A stretch of 64,000 nucleotides of DNA from Haloarchaeobius amylolyticus (GTDB lineage Archaea; Halobacteriota; Halobacteria; Halobacteriales; Natrialbaceae): assembly GCF_026616195.1 (NCBI RefSeq), contig NZ_JANHDH010000001.1:2170001-2234000 (forward strand), read 5' to 3'. How positions within the stretch are numbered: the first letter of the stretch is position 1; every line of letters begins with the position of its first letter. The notes below the pieces were generated by a model. That model searched no databases, was not told the DNA's origin, and saw nothing but the letters and a program-made list of their open reading frames with translations. A program made the position numbers and the translations under genes. This document shows, one piece after another, positions 41,229-51,574 of the stretch.

Positions 41229-42005
41229 CTAGGCGTCGACCGCCTCGTCGAGGAACCCGACGATGCCGTCGTTGACCGGTCGGGACCGCTCGACGTGGAC
41301 GAAGTGGCCTGCGTCGGGGTAGTGCTCCCGCTGCCCCCGCGGGAGGCCCTCGGCGAGGCGGTCGGCGGCTCCCGCCGACACGAGGCCGTCGGACCCGCCG
41401 TCGACCACCAGCGCCGGGACGGGTATCTCGTACAGCGGCGCCGCGTCGTAGTCCGCGAGCGCGGCTCGCTGGTGCTGCCATGCCGCCCGTCCCGTGTCTT
41501 CTGCACTCCGCCACGACGCGATACCGTCGAGGACCTCGGGCATCTCCTCACAGAACTCGGCAGAAAGTACCGCCGACAGCGTCTCCCGGCACGCCGACTC
41601 GTCCGCGGGGTCGGCGAAGAACGGCTCGGGGTCGTACTCGTCGCCGGCAGCCGCCGGCCCGACGAGCGTGAGGCTCCGGGCCCGGTCGTGCTTGCGGGCG
41701 TACTCCAGTGCGACCATCGCGCCGAGGCCACACCCCACGAGGTGGACCGTCCTCGCGCCGTGGTCCGAGAGGACCGCGTCGAGGTCGTTCACGAACGTCG
41801 CCATCGTCATGTCGCCACTTGGCGGGTCCGACCGGCCGGTCCCGCGCGTGTTCCACACCAGCGTCTCGTAGGGGCCCGCGAGGCTGTCGTACTGCCAGCC
41901 CCAGAGCCACGCGCCACACCCGATGTCGGGCACGAACGCGACCGTCTCCCCCTCGCCGTCGGTCTCGTAGTACAGCGTCGTCCCGTCCCTGTCTACCGTG
42001 GGCAT
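41229..42005 (-). CDS. Alpha/beta-hydrolase fold protein lacking the serine nucleophile
   Basis: 258 residues. The fold is clear: oxyanion-loop segment VPDIGCGAWLWGWQYDSLAG, WNTRGTGRSDPP, and the C-terminal AGHFVHVERSRPVNDGIVGFL with the catalytic His. The nucleophile elbow, normally GxSxG, reads VGCGLGA, so the Ser position is Gly93 and the preceding residue is Cys92. The Asp region DGGSDGLVSA is present. It may be inactive as an esterase or act non-canonically. It is divergent from the HD-phosphohydrolase. A longer N-terminus is possible but adds only unconserved residues. Confidence 0.8.
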   Translation of the reverse strand: MPTVDRDGTTLYYETDGEGETVAFVPDIGCGAWLWGWQYDSLAGPYETLVWNTRGTGRSDPPSGDMTMATFVNDLDAVLSDHGARTVHLVGCGLGAMVALEYARKHDRARSLTLVGPAAAGDEYDPEPFFADPADESACRETLSAVLSAEFCEEMPEVLDGIASWRSAEDTGRAAWQHQRAALADYDAAPLYEIPVPALVVDGGSDGLVSAGAADRLAEGLPRGQREHYPDAGHFVHVERSRPVNDGIVGFLDEAVDA

Positions 42006-42096
42006 GGTTCGTCGGAGGCGGGCCGACGACAAACCACTCACGGAGTCGCCCGACGCTTCGGGTTCCTTTTGAGTCGCCGACGTGTTCACTCGGCCA

Positions 42097-43299
42097 ATGC
42101 ACGCCATCAAGGACAGCGTCCACGACTACATCGAGGTGTCCGGCGTCGTCGCCGACCTGCTCGATACCCCCCAGATGCAGCGACTGCGCCACGTCAAGCA
42201 GCTCTCGACGGTGCGGCTCGTCTACCCCTCCGCGAACCACACCCGCTTCGAGCACTCCCTCGGCGTCTACCACCTCGCCCGCCGCGCCTGCCGCCACCTC
42301 GGCATCGACGGCTCGCGCGCCGAGGCGGTCCAGGCCGCCGCGCTCCTCCACGACGTGGGCCACGGCCCCTACGGCCACCAGACCGAGGGCATCATCCTCC
42401 GGCGGCTCGGCCGCCACCACGACGAGGTCCACGACCTGCTCGGGCAGGGCGAACTCGCACGCGTCCTCGAATCCCACGGCCTCCACACCGACACCATCGC
42501 CGACCTCATCGACGGCCAGGGGAAGTACGGCCAGCTGGTCTCGGGCGAACTCGACGTGGACCGGATGGACTACCTCGTCCGGGACGCCCACCACTCCGGC
42601 GTGCCCTACGGGACCATCGACCAGGGCCGGCTGCTCCGCGCGCTGACCTTCATCGACGACGACCTCGCGCTCTCGGCGGGGAACCTCGCCACCGCCGAGT
42701 CCATGCTGGTCGCCCGGGCCCTGATGAACGCGACCGTCTACCGCCACCACGTCTCCCGCATCGCCGGCGCCATGCTCGAACAGGTCTGCGAGCGCCTCCT
42801 CGACGAGACGCCGGTCTCCGCCGAGGAGTTCGCCCGGATGAGCGACGACGAACTGCTCGCGGCCCTGCGCCAGCACGAGGCGACCAGCGACGTGGCCGCC
42901 CGCCTCGCCACCCGCGACCTCTACAAGCGGGCGGTCTGGGCGGAACTCGACGACGTGCCGGACCGGGTGGTCGACGCCGACCACGAGACCCGGCGCGACC
43001 TGGAGGCGGAGATCGCCGCGGCGGCCGACGTCCCGGCCGAGACCGTCCTCCTCGACGTCCCGGGCCGCCCCTCGATGCCCGAGTCCTCCACCCGCGTCGT
43101 CGTCAACGGCGAGGTCCGCCGGCTCCACGAGGAGTCCCCGCTGGTCCAGGGCCTGCAGGCCGCCCAGTCCGTCCAGTGGCGGCTCGGGCTCTTCACGCCC
43201 GAAGAGTCCGTCGAGACGGTCCGCGACGTGGCCCTGTCCGTGCTCGACCTGCCCGACGCCGGCACCCGCCCGTCCGGGTCGCGGTCGTGGCCGGCCTGA
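42097..43299 (+). CDS. HD-superfamily phosphohydrolase (dNTPase/SAMHD1-like)
   Basis: 400 residues from MHAIKDSVHDYIEVSG. The HD motifs are FEHSLGVYHLARRACRHL (~residues 57-74) and LLHDVGHGPYGHQTEG (~88-103), followed by DVDRMDYLVRDAHHSG, the pattern of the SAMHD1/dGTPase group. These enzymes remove triphosphate from dNTPs or act on related nucleotides. It is the only gene of this kind in the window. The start matches the conserved I.D..H..I opening. Confidence 0.92.
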   Translation: MHAIKDSVHDYIEVSGVVADLLDTPQMQRLRHVKQLSTVRLVYPSANHTRFEHSLGVYHLARRACRHLGIDGSRAEAVQAAALLHDVGHGPYGHQTEGIILRRLGRHHDEVHDLLGQGELARVLESHGLHTDTIADLIDGQGKYGQLVSGELDVDRMDYLVRDAHHSGVPYGTIDQGRLLRALTFIDDDLALSAGNLATAESMLVARALMNATVYRHHVSRIAGAMLEQVCERLLDETPVSAEEFARMSDDELLAALRQHEATSDVAARLATRDLYKRAVWAELDDVPDRVVDADHETRRDLEAEIAAAADVPAETVLLDVPGRPSMPESSTRVVVNGEVRRLHEESPLVQGLQAAQSVQWRLGLFTPEESVETVRDVALSVLDLPDAGTRPSGSRSWPA

Positions 43300-43568
43300 G
43301 TTCGGTCCGCTCTTTCAGAAATTCGGGTCTGAACCCGCCGTACCTTCGTGTTAACCGACCTACACAGCCGATACGTTTACAATACTCCATCTCGCACTAC
43401 TCGATGGGGTACGACACCCTGTATCGGATCAGTCGTTGCCTCCTGACCGATGTCCTGCTCGGCCGGGACCGAGTGGGAACTGGGATACGCCACTATCATT
43501 TCCTTTCCCTTTCACGACCCACGAGCCAGCGGCTCGCGTAACGTGACCCTCGAAGAGACAGCCCCGCC

Positions 43569-44189
43569 TCAGGCCGGCTCGACGATGCCGGCCGCGGCCG
43601 CCCGTTCGTACACCCGACCCCAGTAGGCCGCCTGGGCGTAGGCGGCGAAGGCACTCGCGAACAGTATCCCGACGCCGAGCGCCAGGACGGACACCATCGA
43701 GACCACCGCGAGCAGGATGGCCAGCGGAATGTACATCGCGACGTGCTTCGCGTAGAAGCCGGTGAAGGCGAACTCGGGGACGCGACTCGACGTGTACGTC
43801 TCGCCGATGTCCTCGGTGACGCAGTACACCGTGATGATGGCCGGCCCGACGTAGATGGCGACCAGCACCACCAGCACGTACACCGCCGGGTGGATGTACT
43901 GGATACTGACGACGCCGAGGATGCTCACCACCGCGACGAAGGGGAGCTGGGCGACGAACAGCCAGACCCCCTCCTTCAGCAGCTCGACGTAGTCGGTGTA
44001 CTCGGGCTGTGGTTCGTCGCGGGCCGCGCTCCGGTACACCCGGAACACGTACCCGAACAGCACGAAGTACGGCACGACGAGGAAACTGACCAGCAGCGTC
44101 AGGCCACCCTTGAGGATGGCGCCCCACCCGTTCTCGCGGGGGTACGAGAGCGCGTACTCGAAGGGGTTCTGCTTGGCGTCGAGGCTCAT
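43569..44189 (-). CDS. DUF4013 membrane protein
   Basis: 206 residues from MSLDAKQNPFEYALSYPREN. The opening FEYALSYPRENGWGAILKGGLTLLVSF and the ~4-5 hydrophobic segments are typical of DUF4013, a family of archaeal multi-pass proteins without known function. The loop PEYTDYVELLKEGVWLFVAQ is conserved. An alternative upstream start adds a non-hydrophobic 26 residues and was rejected. Confidence 0.85.
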   Translation of the reverse strand: MSLDAKQNPFEYALSYPRENGWGAILKGGLTLLVSFLVVPYFVLFGYVFRVYRSAARDEPQPEYTDYVELLKEGVWLFVAQLPFVAVVSILGVVSIQYIHPAVYVLVVLVAIYVGPAIITVYCVTEDIGETYTSSRVPEFAFTGFYAKHVAMYIPLAILLAVVSMVSVLALGVGILFASAFAAYAQAAYWGRVYERAAAAGIVEPA

Positions 44190-44318
44190 GTGTCGCCCCC
44201 TGCCCGTGTCGGTGCCATCGCCGTCGTGTCGTCGGTCCGAAGCATCAGGCCGAGAATACCCGACCACCCTCTTAAACGTTCACGCCGGGTCCGGGACGGA
44301 CGGAGAGAAGAGCCCGGT

Positions 44319-47090
44319 TCAGGCGTTCAGCACGGTCCGGAGCACGTCCGGAGCGTCCTCCAGCGCCGCGTCGAGGTCGTCGGCGTTCGGGCCGCCGCCC
44401 TGGGCGAAGTCCGGCGGGCCGCCGCCGCCACCGCCGACCTTCGCGGCCAGCTGGCTGACGACCTGCCCGGCGTTCACGTCGGAGCCGTCCGGAACCGCCA
44501 CGACGAACTGGGCGCCGTCGAGACCGGAGCCGATGACGGCGATCTTGCCCTCCTCGACCAGCGCGTTCGCGGTCGCCCGGAGTTCGTCCATGTCGGCGTC
44601 GATGCGCTGGACGACGGCGGGCGTCCCGCCGACGTCGACCTCCTCGGTCCCGCCGGCACCCGAGGCGCGGACCTCGGCGAGCTGTTCCTTGAGGTCCTCG
44701 ATGGTCTTCCCGCGGGCCTTCCACTCCTCGAAGAAGCGCTCGGCCGTCTCGGGCACCTCCTGCGGGCCCACGTCGAGGACCTCGGCGGCCTCGTAGAGGG
44801 CGTCCTCGGTCTCCTGGGTCGCCTGGATGGCGGCGTCGCCGGCGGCGAACGTGATGCGCTCGACCCCGTCCTGCACGCGCTCGGTGTTGCGGATCTTGAT
44901 GGCGCCGATGTCGCCGGTGCGGGCGACGTGGGTGCCACCGCAGGCCTGGACGTCCTCGGCGACGTGGATGAGCCGGATGTTCGTGCCCGGCGGGATACCA
45001 CCCTGGTAGAGGTCGAAGCCGTGTTCCTCCTCGGCCTCGTGGCGGTGGGGCCACTCCTGCTTGACCGGCGAGTTCTCCATCACGAGTTCGTTCGCGAAGC
45101 GCTCGATCTCCTTGACCTCCTCGCGGGAGATGCGCTCGTAGTGGTGGACGTCGATGCGGGAGGTCTCGACGCCCTTCTGGGCACCGGCCTGCCGGATGTG
45201 CTCGCCGAGCACCTGCCGGGCCGCGTGGATGACCACGTGGGTGGCGGTGTGGTTGCGCATCAGCTGGCGGCGGCGGTAGGTGTCGAGCTGGCCGCGGACG
45301 AACTCGCCCTTGCCGGGGTTCTCGTCGGTCCGGTGGAGGATGACGCCGTCCTGTCGCTGGACGTCGGTCACCTCGACGGTCACGTCGTCGGTGCTGAGCG
45401 TCCCGGTGTCGGCGGGCTGGCCACCGCCCTCGGGGTAGAACATCGTCTGGTCGAGCACCACGTCGTAGCCGTCCTCGCGCTCGAACACGTCGAGGACGAC
45501 GGCCTCGAACTCGGTGCGCTGCTGGTCCTCGTAGTAGAGGCGGTCGGTCTCGGGGAGGTCCGACAGGCGCTCGTCGTCGTCGTCATCTTCCTCCTCGAAC
45601 GCCTGGCCGCCGTCGTGGCGCTCGGCGACGAGCGAGAAGAAGTCGTCCGGGACGTTCACCCGGGCGCCCTCCTCGCTGGCGATCTCCTCGACCATGTCCG
45701 GCTGGAGGCCGTGGCTGTCGTACAGCTCGATGAGCTCGGTCGTCGGGATGGGCTCTCCCTTGCGAGCGTACTCCTCGGCGAGCTGGCGCACCTTCCGGCT
45801 GCCGCGGTCGAGCGTCTCGTGGTACTTCTCGACCTCGTTGCGGACGATCTCGCGGATGGTGTCGCGGTTCCTGTAGCCCAGGCGCTTGGCCTGCATGTCG
45901 ACGAGTTCGTCGAGGGGGGCGTCCACGCCGACGTTGTCACAGAGGCGCTTCGTGCGCCGGAGGACCATCCGGGAGAGGTAGCCCGTCGAGACGTTGCTCG
46001 GGACGATGCCGTCGCCGAACATGTATGCCAGCGTCCGGCAGTGGTCCGTGATGGCGTAGATGTCTTCGAGGGGTTCGACGAGTTCCTCGAGTTCGGCCTT
46101 CGAGACGTCGAGCTTGTCCGCGATGGTGCCGCGGGCGGTCTCCATGTCCTCGGCCTCGTCGATGTCCATGTGGCCGGCGAGCTTGGCCGAGCGGTGGATG
46201 AGCTGCTCCTCGTCCTCGGTGTGCTCGATGCCGGCGTTGTCCTTCAGGAACTCGATCATGTCGGGGTAGACCGCCTCGTAGACGGTCGGGGTCCCCTGGG
46301 ACATCCACGTCCATCGCTCCAGCCCGTAGCCGGTGTCGACGATGTACGTGTCCATCGGCGAGTAGCGGTTCCCGTCCTTCATCTCGTACTCGCCCTCGGG
46401 GTCCTGCTCCATCGACATGAAGACGAGCGTGGCGAGTTCGGCGCCGCGGTAGATGACCTCGATGGCGGGCCCGGCGTTACCGCCGCCGACCCAGGGGTCC
46501 TCGATGTAGACGATCTCGTCCAGGTTCGCGCCCATCGACTCGAACAGCTCGTCGCAGTACCGGACGGTGTCGTCCTTCCAGTAGACCTCACCCTCGTAGG
46601 CGTACTCCTCTTCGGCGTCCTCGCGGACGTTGAAGGCGTGATGCGCCATCATCTCGAAGGCCATGGTGTGTCGACCCGTCTTGCCGACGTTGTCGATGTC
46701 CTGCATCCGGATGCAGGGCTGGCTGATGGTCAGCGGATTCGCCGGCGGGGGCGTCTGGCCCGAGGTGACGAGCGGCTGGAAGTCGTAGATAGACGCCTGC
46801 GTCAGCAGCACGTCGTCGCGCCAGCGGTTCGCGGCCACCGGATACGGGTCGATGCGTTCGTGGCCGTTCTCCTCGAAGAAGGAGAGGAACGCCTCGCGCA
46901 TCTCCTCGAGGGTGTACGCCTCGTCGAACCCGGGGTTGTCGATGAAACTGTAGTCCTCGCAGGGTGGCTCCCCGCACGTCTCCCGGTCGTGGTCGCGCGT
47001 CCAGAAGTGGGCACCGCAGTCCACACACTCCCGGCGCACGAAGTCTTCCTCCTCGAAATACTCGAGGCGGTACTCCTCCTCTAGAGTCAT
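44319..47090 (-). CDS. alaS: Alanyl-tRNA synthetase
   Basis: 923 residues, full length. The N-terminus [22 protein letters not shown] carries the archaeal zinc-knuckle-like C..C motif (CVDCGAHFW). Class II motifs 2 and 3 lie in the aminoacylation domain ([15 protein letters not shown], then [14 protein letters not shown]). The editing domain has HTATH, with the second zinc pair in [10 protein letters not shown]. The C-Ala region ends in a glycine-rich linker ([19 protein letters not shown]). It charges tRNA-Ala and hydrolyses mischarged Ser/Gly-tRNA. The ATG at MTLEEEY was chosen over upstream codons for family fit. Confidence 0.97.
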   Translation of the reverse strand: MTLEEEYRLEYFEEEDFVRRECVDCGAHFWTRDHDRETCGEPPCEDYSFIDNPGFDEAYTLEEMREAFLSFFEENGHERIDPYPVAANRWRDDVLLTQASIYDFQPLVTSGQTPPPANPLTISQPCIRMQDIDNVGKTGRHTMAFEMMAHHAFNVREDAEEEYAYEGEVYWKDDTVRYCDELFESMGANLDEIVYIEDPWVGGGNAGPAIEVIYRGAELATLVFMSMEQDPEGEYEMKDGNRYSPMDTYIVDTGYGLERWTWMSQGTPTVYEAVYPDMIEFLKDNAGIEHTEDEEQLIHRSAKLAGHMDIDEAEDMETARGTIADKLDVSKAELEELVEPLEDIYAITDHCRTLAYMFGDGIVPSNVSTGYLSRMVLRRTKRLCDNVGVDAPLDELVDMQAKRLGYRNRDTIREIVRNEVEKYHETLDRGSRKVRQLAEEYARKGEPIPTTELIELYDSHGLQPDMVEEIASEEGARVNVPDDFFSLVAERHDGGQAFEEEDDDDDERLSDLPETDRLYYEDQQRTEFEAVVLDVFEREDGYDVVLDQTMFYPEGGGQPADTGTLSTDDVTVEVTDVQRQDGVILHRTDENPGKGEFVRGQLDTYRRRQLMRNHTATHVVIHAARQVLGEHIRQAGAQKGVETSRIDVHHYERISREEVKEIERFANELVMENSPVKQEWPHRHEAEEEHGFDLYQGGIPPGTNIRLIHVAEDVQACGGTHVARTGDIGAIKIRNTERVQDGVERITFAAGDAAIQATQETEDALYEAAEVLDVGPQEVPETAERFFEEWKARGKTIEDLKEQLAEVRASGAGGTEEVDVGGTPAVVQRIDADMDELRATANALVEEGKIAVIGSGLDGAQFVVAVPDGSDVNAGQVVSQLAAKVGGGGGGPPDFAQGGGPNADDLDAALEDAPDVLRTVLNA

Positions 47091-47343
47091 TCTTGTGCCA
47101 CAGTGGCCTTTCGGTGAGTAAAACAGTTCCGCAACGGTGCAGGCCCCCATTCGGTCCGTTTGTTCGAGACGACGACGGTGTGAGACGAACACGGGACAGC
47201 GAGCCGACCGGCGGCGGGGTCGAGACGGTCGCGGGACGGCGCGCCCTCTCGCTGCCGACCACCACAGTATACCAATCGAGACTGAATTTACCCAAAAATG
47301 ATATTACAGGGTAGTGCACACGTTTGTCGCATGGTGATGGCCA

Positions 47344-50300
47344 GTGACCAACGATAATGGTGATAGTACCGGGGCCGGCGGCTTCGACCGCCGACGCTTC
47401 CTGCAGTCGCTCGCGGTGTCCTCGCTGGGACCCGCGGCGTTCTCCGCGGGGGCCGCTGCTGACGGATCGACCGGGGACGGGTCCCTGCCGTTGCTGGCGG
47501 AACAGGGCGACGACCAGTGGGAGCTGACACCGCTCTCGACCGGCGAATCGGTCGTCGAGTTCTACGGCTGGGGCGGCGACGGCGACCAGACGGCCAGACC
47601 GAGCCTCGACATCACACGCTCGAACGTCAGCAACGTCTTCCTGTTCGACGGGCCGGAGGGGACGAGCCTCGGGGTACTCCACGACGCCCCCGACGACGGG
47701 AGCGACGGTCGCGCGACCATCTCGTTCGACGGCCTCCCGGTCGGCGAGGCCGGCGAGACGGTGTTCACCGACGACTTCGACACGCTCGACGCCTGGGACA
47801 CCTCGACCACGTCGAACGCCGGCGTTTCGACCGACGACGGGCGCATGCGCTTTCGCGTCTACAGGTGCAACACGGCGACGGCGGTCCACGACCTCGGCGA
47901 GCAGTCCGGGACCCTGGAGGTCTCGTTCTCGTGGGAGACCGCGGCCGACGAGTGGTACGAGATCCCCGACTGGGAACTCCGTGACGCAGACGGCAACGCC
48001 ATCGAGTACGAGGTCGTCTCTGGCACGGACGTCCAGGGTGCGGGCAGCCCAGGCGGTCGGCGCGGCGGGTCGGTGACGGTGCAGGCGGCCGTCGACGGCC
48101 CGGTCTCGCTCTGGTTCGCGCTCGAACCGTCGCGGTACTGCAGCAACTTCGACCACGCGGACACGTACTTCTGGGTCGACGACCTGACAGTCGAGACGGT
48201 CGCCTCGGGCGGCAGCTGGGTCGTCCAGGACGATCCCGAGGACTTCGACGGCGACGAGCCGACCCTCGACACCGAGGTGGACTGGTACTGGCTCGCGAAG
48301 AACACCGACGGCGGGGCGTTCCGTGGCGGCCTCGACGACGAGTTCGCTGTGACGCTCACGCCGGACTTCAAGAGCGGTATCGACGAGTGGCACCTGCTCC
48401 GGCAGGGGGAGGCCGAGACGACCGAGTCGCTGCGGGCGTTCGACCTCCAGAACGACTACAGCAGCGAGTCGCGCACGACCGACTGGCAGGAGGTCTCCCT
48501 CGACCTGTCGGCGTACGCCGGCCAGCGCGTCCGCGTCCGCCTCCAGGCCGACGGTCGCCACACCTACACCTACGAGAACACGAAGTCCTGGGTCCAGGCC
48601 GACTACGTCCGACTGCCCGGCGCGCTCGACGAGTCCTTCGACAGCCTCGACGGCTGGACCTGCGAGAACCAGCCGCGGGGTGACGGGTACAGCGACACCC
48701 CGACCGTCGGGACCTGCGAGGTCCGCGACGGGACGGCCTACGTCGAGGAGCACACGAACCGGATGCGCTCGCTCTCGCGGACCGTCCAGGTGCCCGAATC
48801 GGGCGACCAGACGCTGACGGCGCGGGTGCGCGGGCACGTCTCGGCGGCGTGGTCCAACGCCCGCCTCGCCGTCGAGGTGACGGAGCCGACCGTCGAGCGC
48901 ATCCCACTCGACACCGACGACCCCGTGACCATCCGCCGCGGCGAGGCCGAGACCACGCCCGCCAGCGTGGTGGACGTGTCGCCCCCGCCGACGGCGGTCG
49001 AGCGCGACGAGGCCCCCGACCTGTCGGTCGAACTCGACCCCGGCTCCGCCGACCCGGCCGACCTGACCGCGGTGGCGACCGTCTTCGGCGCCTGGCGCGG
49101 CGACTCGCTCGACATCGCCGACGGGCGGGCCACGACCTACACGCAGGTCCTCTCGAAGACGACGACCGACGACGGGACGGTCCTGTTCGACGACGCGTTG
49201 CCGGCCGCGGCCGAACTCCCGCTCATCGACTCGCTCGAACGTGGGTTCGAGTACGAGGTCTCGGTCCGCGTCATCGACGAGAGCGTCGGCGAGACCGTCG
49301 CGACCCTCGGGGACTTCCACACCTTCGCGTTCGACCAGGTCGACACGGTCGCCGCGGTCGCGGCACGCGCGTCCGACACGACGCCCCAGCTGGTCGACGC
49401 CGGTTTACGCGCTCACCTCCGGCAGAAGCTCGAGTACCTGAACCGGTACTACGCGAGCGGTCTCGGGAGCATGGGCGCACAGGGCTTCGACGTGGAGTTC
49501 GTGAACTTCACGACGGCGAACACGGGTGCCCTCGACGCCGGGTGGGTCGCGCTCTCCGAAGAGTGGGACCACTACGCCCAGCCCGACACCGACAACGACG
49601 GGGAACACATCGACGAGGTCCCCGGCAGCAACACCTTCGACTTCGTCACGGACGCGCTGTCGGCGGCCGCGACCGACCTCGACGTCGACTTCGACCAGTA
49701 CGACACCGCCCTCGTGACCAACGGGAAGGACACGACGCGGTCGGTCGGGGGCGACGACCAGTGGGGTCTCAGTCGCTCCGTCTGGCGCGGCGAGCCCATG
49801 AAGGAGTTCACCATCCCGGTGCTCAAGGCGACCATCGACCCCGGCGAGATCGTCGGCATGACGCCGTTCGAGACGCCGAGTGGCACCATCGACGCGATGT
49901 ACGCGCCGATGCACGTCGACACGTGGCTCCACGAGTTCGGGCACAGCCTCGGTCCCGACCAGCAGGTCGGCTTCCCGGACCTCTACGACATCCCGACGCC
50001 GTTCCAGAACTTCGGCGTCATCAACGGCTGGGGGCTGATGGGCGGCCGGGACGGGAAGGTCGTCTCCTCGTTCTGTCGCACCCTCGGCAGCGACCCCTAC
50101 AACTACGAGAACGGCTGGCTCGACGCCGACGTCACGCCCCACGTCGTCGAGGACGTCGAGGTCGAGGTCGACCCGCTGACGGAGAAACAGGTCGGCGACG
50201 CCGCGGACTACGTCGTCTCGGCGTGGGCCAACGTCGATATCGAGGTGTCGCTCGACGAGGTCGACGTCGACGCGGACCCCCAGCTCGGGCTCTACATCGT

Positions 50301-51570
50301 CGAAGGGCGCGACGGCGGCCTCGCGCTCACGAGTCCGGACGGGTACGACCTCTGGAAGACCCCCGACAAGGACGCAGAGAGCGGAGTGCAACTCTACCGG
50401 TTCAACGGTATCACCGTCGATGGCTCGGTCTCCGGGCTGGAGGAATTCGTCGCGGACATCCTCGACGGGGAGGTGCCGGACGCGCCGAACTTCACGCTGA
50501 ACGACGCCGACGCCATCTCCATCGAGGCGATGCCGCCGTCGTCGGGCGACATCGACGCGCACACGCTGGCGAACGAGGGCGACACCCTCACCGACCCGGC
50601 ATCCGCCACCACGTTCGAACTCGTCAGCGACGGCGAGGACGGGAGCGGGACCGTGAACCTGCACCGCGACACCGACCTGCTCGGCGACAGCTACCGGCTC
50701 ATCGTCGACGTCCTCGGCGGCCTGCAGGACCTCGCCGACGAGTACAGCAGTGGCTCGCACGAGGAACCCATCCCACCGCTGGACGTGCTGGCGGTGACCG
50801 ACGACGGCCGGCGCGTCGGTGTCGACGAGGAGACCGGCGAGGTGGTGAACGAGGTCGAGGGCGCGTCCGTCTACCAGACGCCGACGACGACCGTCGTCTC
50901 ACTGCCGCGGTCGGTCGAGGCGACGTTCTCCGTCTCGGCACACCGGCTGCGCCACGCGCTCGAGGACCGGCCGGACCTCACGGTCCCGGATGCCATCGAG
51001 TACCGCCGCACCGTCGTCGACGACGGCGACCTCTCCGTCACCGAGCGCGACGGCGTCGCCTTCATCGACGGGCGGCTCACCTACACCACGACCGGGACGG
51101 TCGGGGACGAGGAGACCGACACCGCCCCGGCGGTGGCCACCTGTGACGTGGACCTCTCGCCGGACCGGCTCAACGCGAGGTCGGAAGGCAGGTGGGTGAC
51201 CGCCCAGGTCGGGCTGCCCGAGGGAACGGCGGCGGACGACCTGCGATTCGACTCGGTCGCGTTCGCCGGCGTCCCCGTGGTGTCCGACGAACAGTACGGG
51301 TTCGTGAGGAACCCGCCGACGACGACCCGGGACGGCCGGACCTACGTCGAGGTCAAGTTCCCCCGCGAGGACCTGCTCGACGCGCTCGACACCGGGTCCT
51401 CCGCGCCGCCGCTGTTCGCCGCCCTGTCGGGTGGTGAGACGCTGCTCCGGGGCACCACCGAGGTGACGGTGGTCGACCCGGGCAACGGCGGCGGCAACGG
51501 AAACGGCGGCGGCAACGGAAACGGCGGCGGCAACGGAAACGGCAAGGGCAAGCAGGGCGGTAGTCCCTGA
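47344..51570 (+). CDS. Large secreted M6-like metalloprotease with Gly/Asn repeat tail
   Basis: 1,408 residues with a GTG start. Residues ~14-38 are a Tat signal (FDRRRFLQSLAVSSLG). Roughly 40-650 holds repeated beta-sandwich-like regions, several with FDSLDGWT-type strands. The peptidase core includes WLHEFGHSLG (HEFGH with His863, Glu864, His867), followed by FPDLYD as in M6 (immune-inhibitor-A-like) enzymes, here with a PDQQVGF insertion. Beta-rich domains follow, ending in a Gly/Asn tract encoded by an 18-bp tandem repeat. It is probably extracellular. No PGF-CTERM or TM anchor is seen, so it may be released. Confidence 0.85.
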   Translation: MTNDNGDSTGAGGFDRRRFLQSLAVSSLGPAAFSAGAAADGSTGDGSLPLLAEQGDDQWELTPLSTGESVVEFYGWGGDGDQTARPSLDITRSNVSNVFLFDGPEGTSLGVLHDAPDDGSDGRATISFDGLPVGEAGETVFTDDFDTLDAWDTSTTSNAGVSTDDGRMRFRVYRCNTATAVHDLGEQSGTLEVSFSWETAADEWYEIPDWELRDADGNAIEYEVVSGTDVQGAGSPGGRRGGSVTVQAAVDGPVSLWFALEPSRYCSNFDHADTYFWVDDLTVETVASGGSWVVQDDPEDFDGDEPTLDTEVDWYWLAKNTDGGAFRGGLDDEFAVTLTPDFKSGIDEWHLLRQGEAETTESLRAFDLQNDYSSESRTTDWQEVSLDLSAYAGQRVRVRLQADGRHTYTYENTKSWVQADYVRLPGALDESFDSLDGWTCENQPRGDGYSDTPTVGTCEVRDGTAYVEEHTNRMRSLSRTVQVPESGDQTLTARVRGHVSAAWSNARLAVEVTEPTVERIPLDTDDPVTIRRGEAETTPASVVDVSPPPTAVERDEAPDLSVELDPGSADPADLTAVATVFGAWRGDSLDIADGRATTYTQVLSKTTTDDGTVLFDDALPAAAELPLIDSLERGFEYEVSVRVIDESVGETVATLGDFHTFAFDQVDTVAAVAARASDTTPQLVDAGLRAHLRQKLEYLNRYYASGLGSMGAQGFDVEFVNFTTANTGALDAGWVALSEEWDHYAQPDTDNDGEHIDEVPGSNTFDFVTDALSAAATDLDVDFDQYDTALVTNGKDTTRSVGGDDQWGLSRSVWRGEPMKEFTIPVLKATIDPGEIVGMTPFETPSGTIDAMYAPMHVDTWLHEFGHSLGPDQQVGFPDLYDIPTPFQNFGVINGWGLMGGRDGKVVSSFCRTLGSDPYNYENGWLDADVTPHVVEDVEVEVDPLTEKQVGDAADYVVSAWANVDIEVSLDEVDVDADPQLGLYIVEGRDGGLALTSPDGYDLWKTPDKDAESGVQLYRFNGITVDGSVSGLEEFVADILDGEVPDAPNFTLNDADAISIEAMPPSSGDIDAHTLANEGDTLTDPASATTFELVSDGEDGSGTVNLHRDTDLLGDSYRLIVDVLGGLQDLADEYSSGSHEEPIPPLDVLAVTDDGRRVGVDEETGEVVNEVEGASVYQTPTTTVVSLPRSVEATFSVSAHRLRHALEDRPDLTVPDAIEYRRTVVDDGDLSVTERDGVAFIDGRLTYTTTGTVGDEETDTAPAVATCDVDLSPDRLNARSEGRWVTAQVGLPEGTAADDLRFDSVAFAGVPVVSDEQYGFVRNPPTTTRDGRTYVEVKFPREDLLDALDTGSSAPPLFAALSGGETLLRGTTEVTVVDPGNGGGNGNGGGNGNGGGNGNGKGKQGGSP
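51487..51540 (+). repeat. Tandem repeat, three perfect 18-bp units
   Basis: GGCGGCGGCAACGGAAAC occurs three times back to back at the end of the protease gene and encodes Gly-Gly-Gly-Asn-Gly-Asn units, followed by one partial variant. Perfect conservation at DNA level suggests recent expansion by slippage or recombination. Confidence 0.9.
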
Positions 51571-51574
51571 CACG

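Noticed and set aside
42082-42096. Upstream start for the HD phosphohydrolase adding MFTRP
   Set aside because: The conserved family start is MHAIKDSVHDYI; the extra residues are unconserved and overlap the likely promoter.
44272-44340. Possible third tail copy, after alaS (CCGGACC and TGAACG shared around the stop)
   Set aside because: The match is about 16 of 22 bases with an indel and does not preserve the reading frame, so chance is sufficient.
51481-51545. Short direct repeats resembling a CRISPR-like array
   Set aside because: They are in-frame coding repeats (GGGNGN) without spacers.
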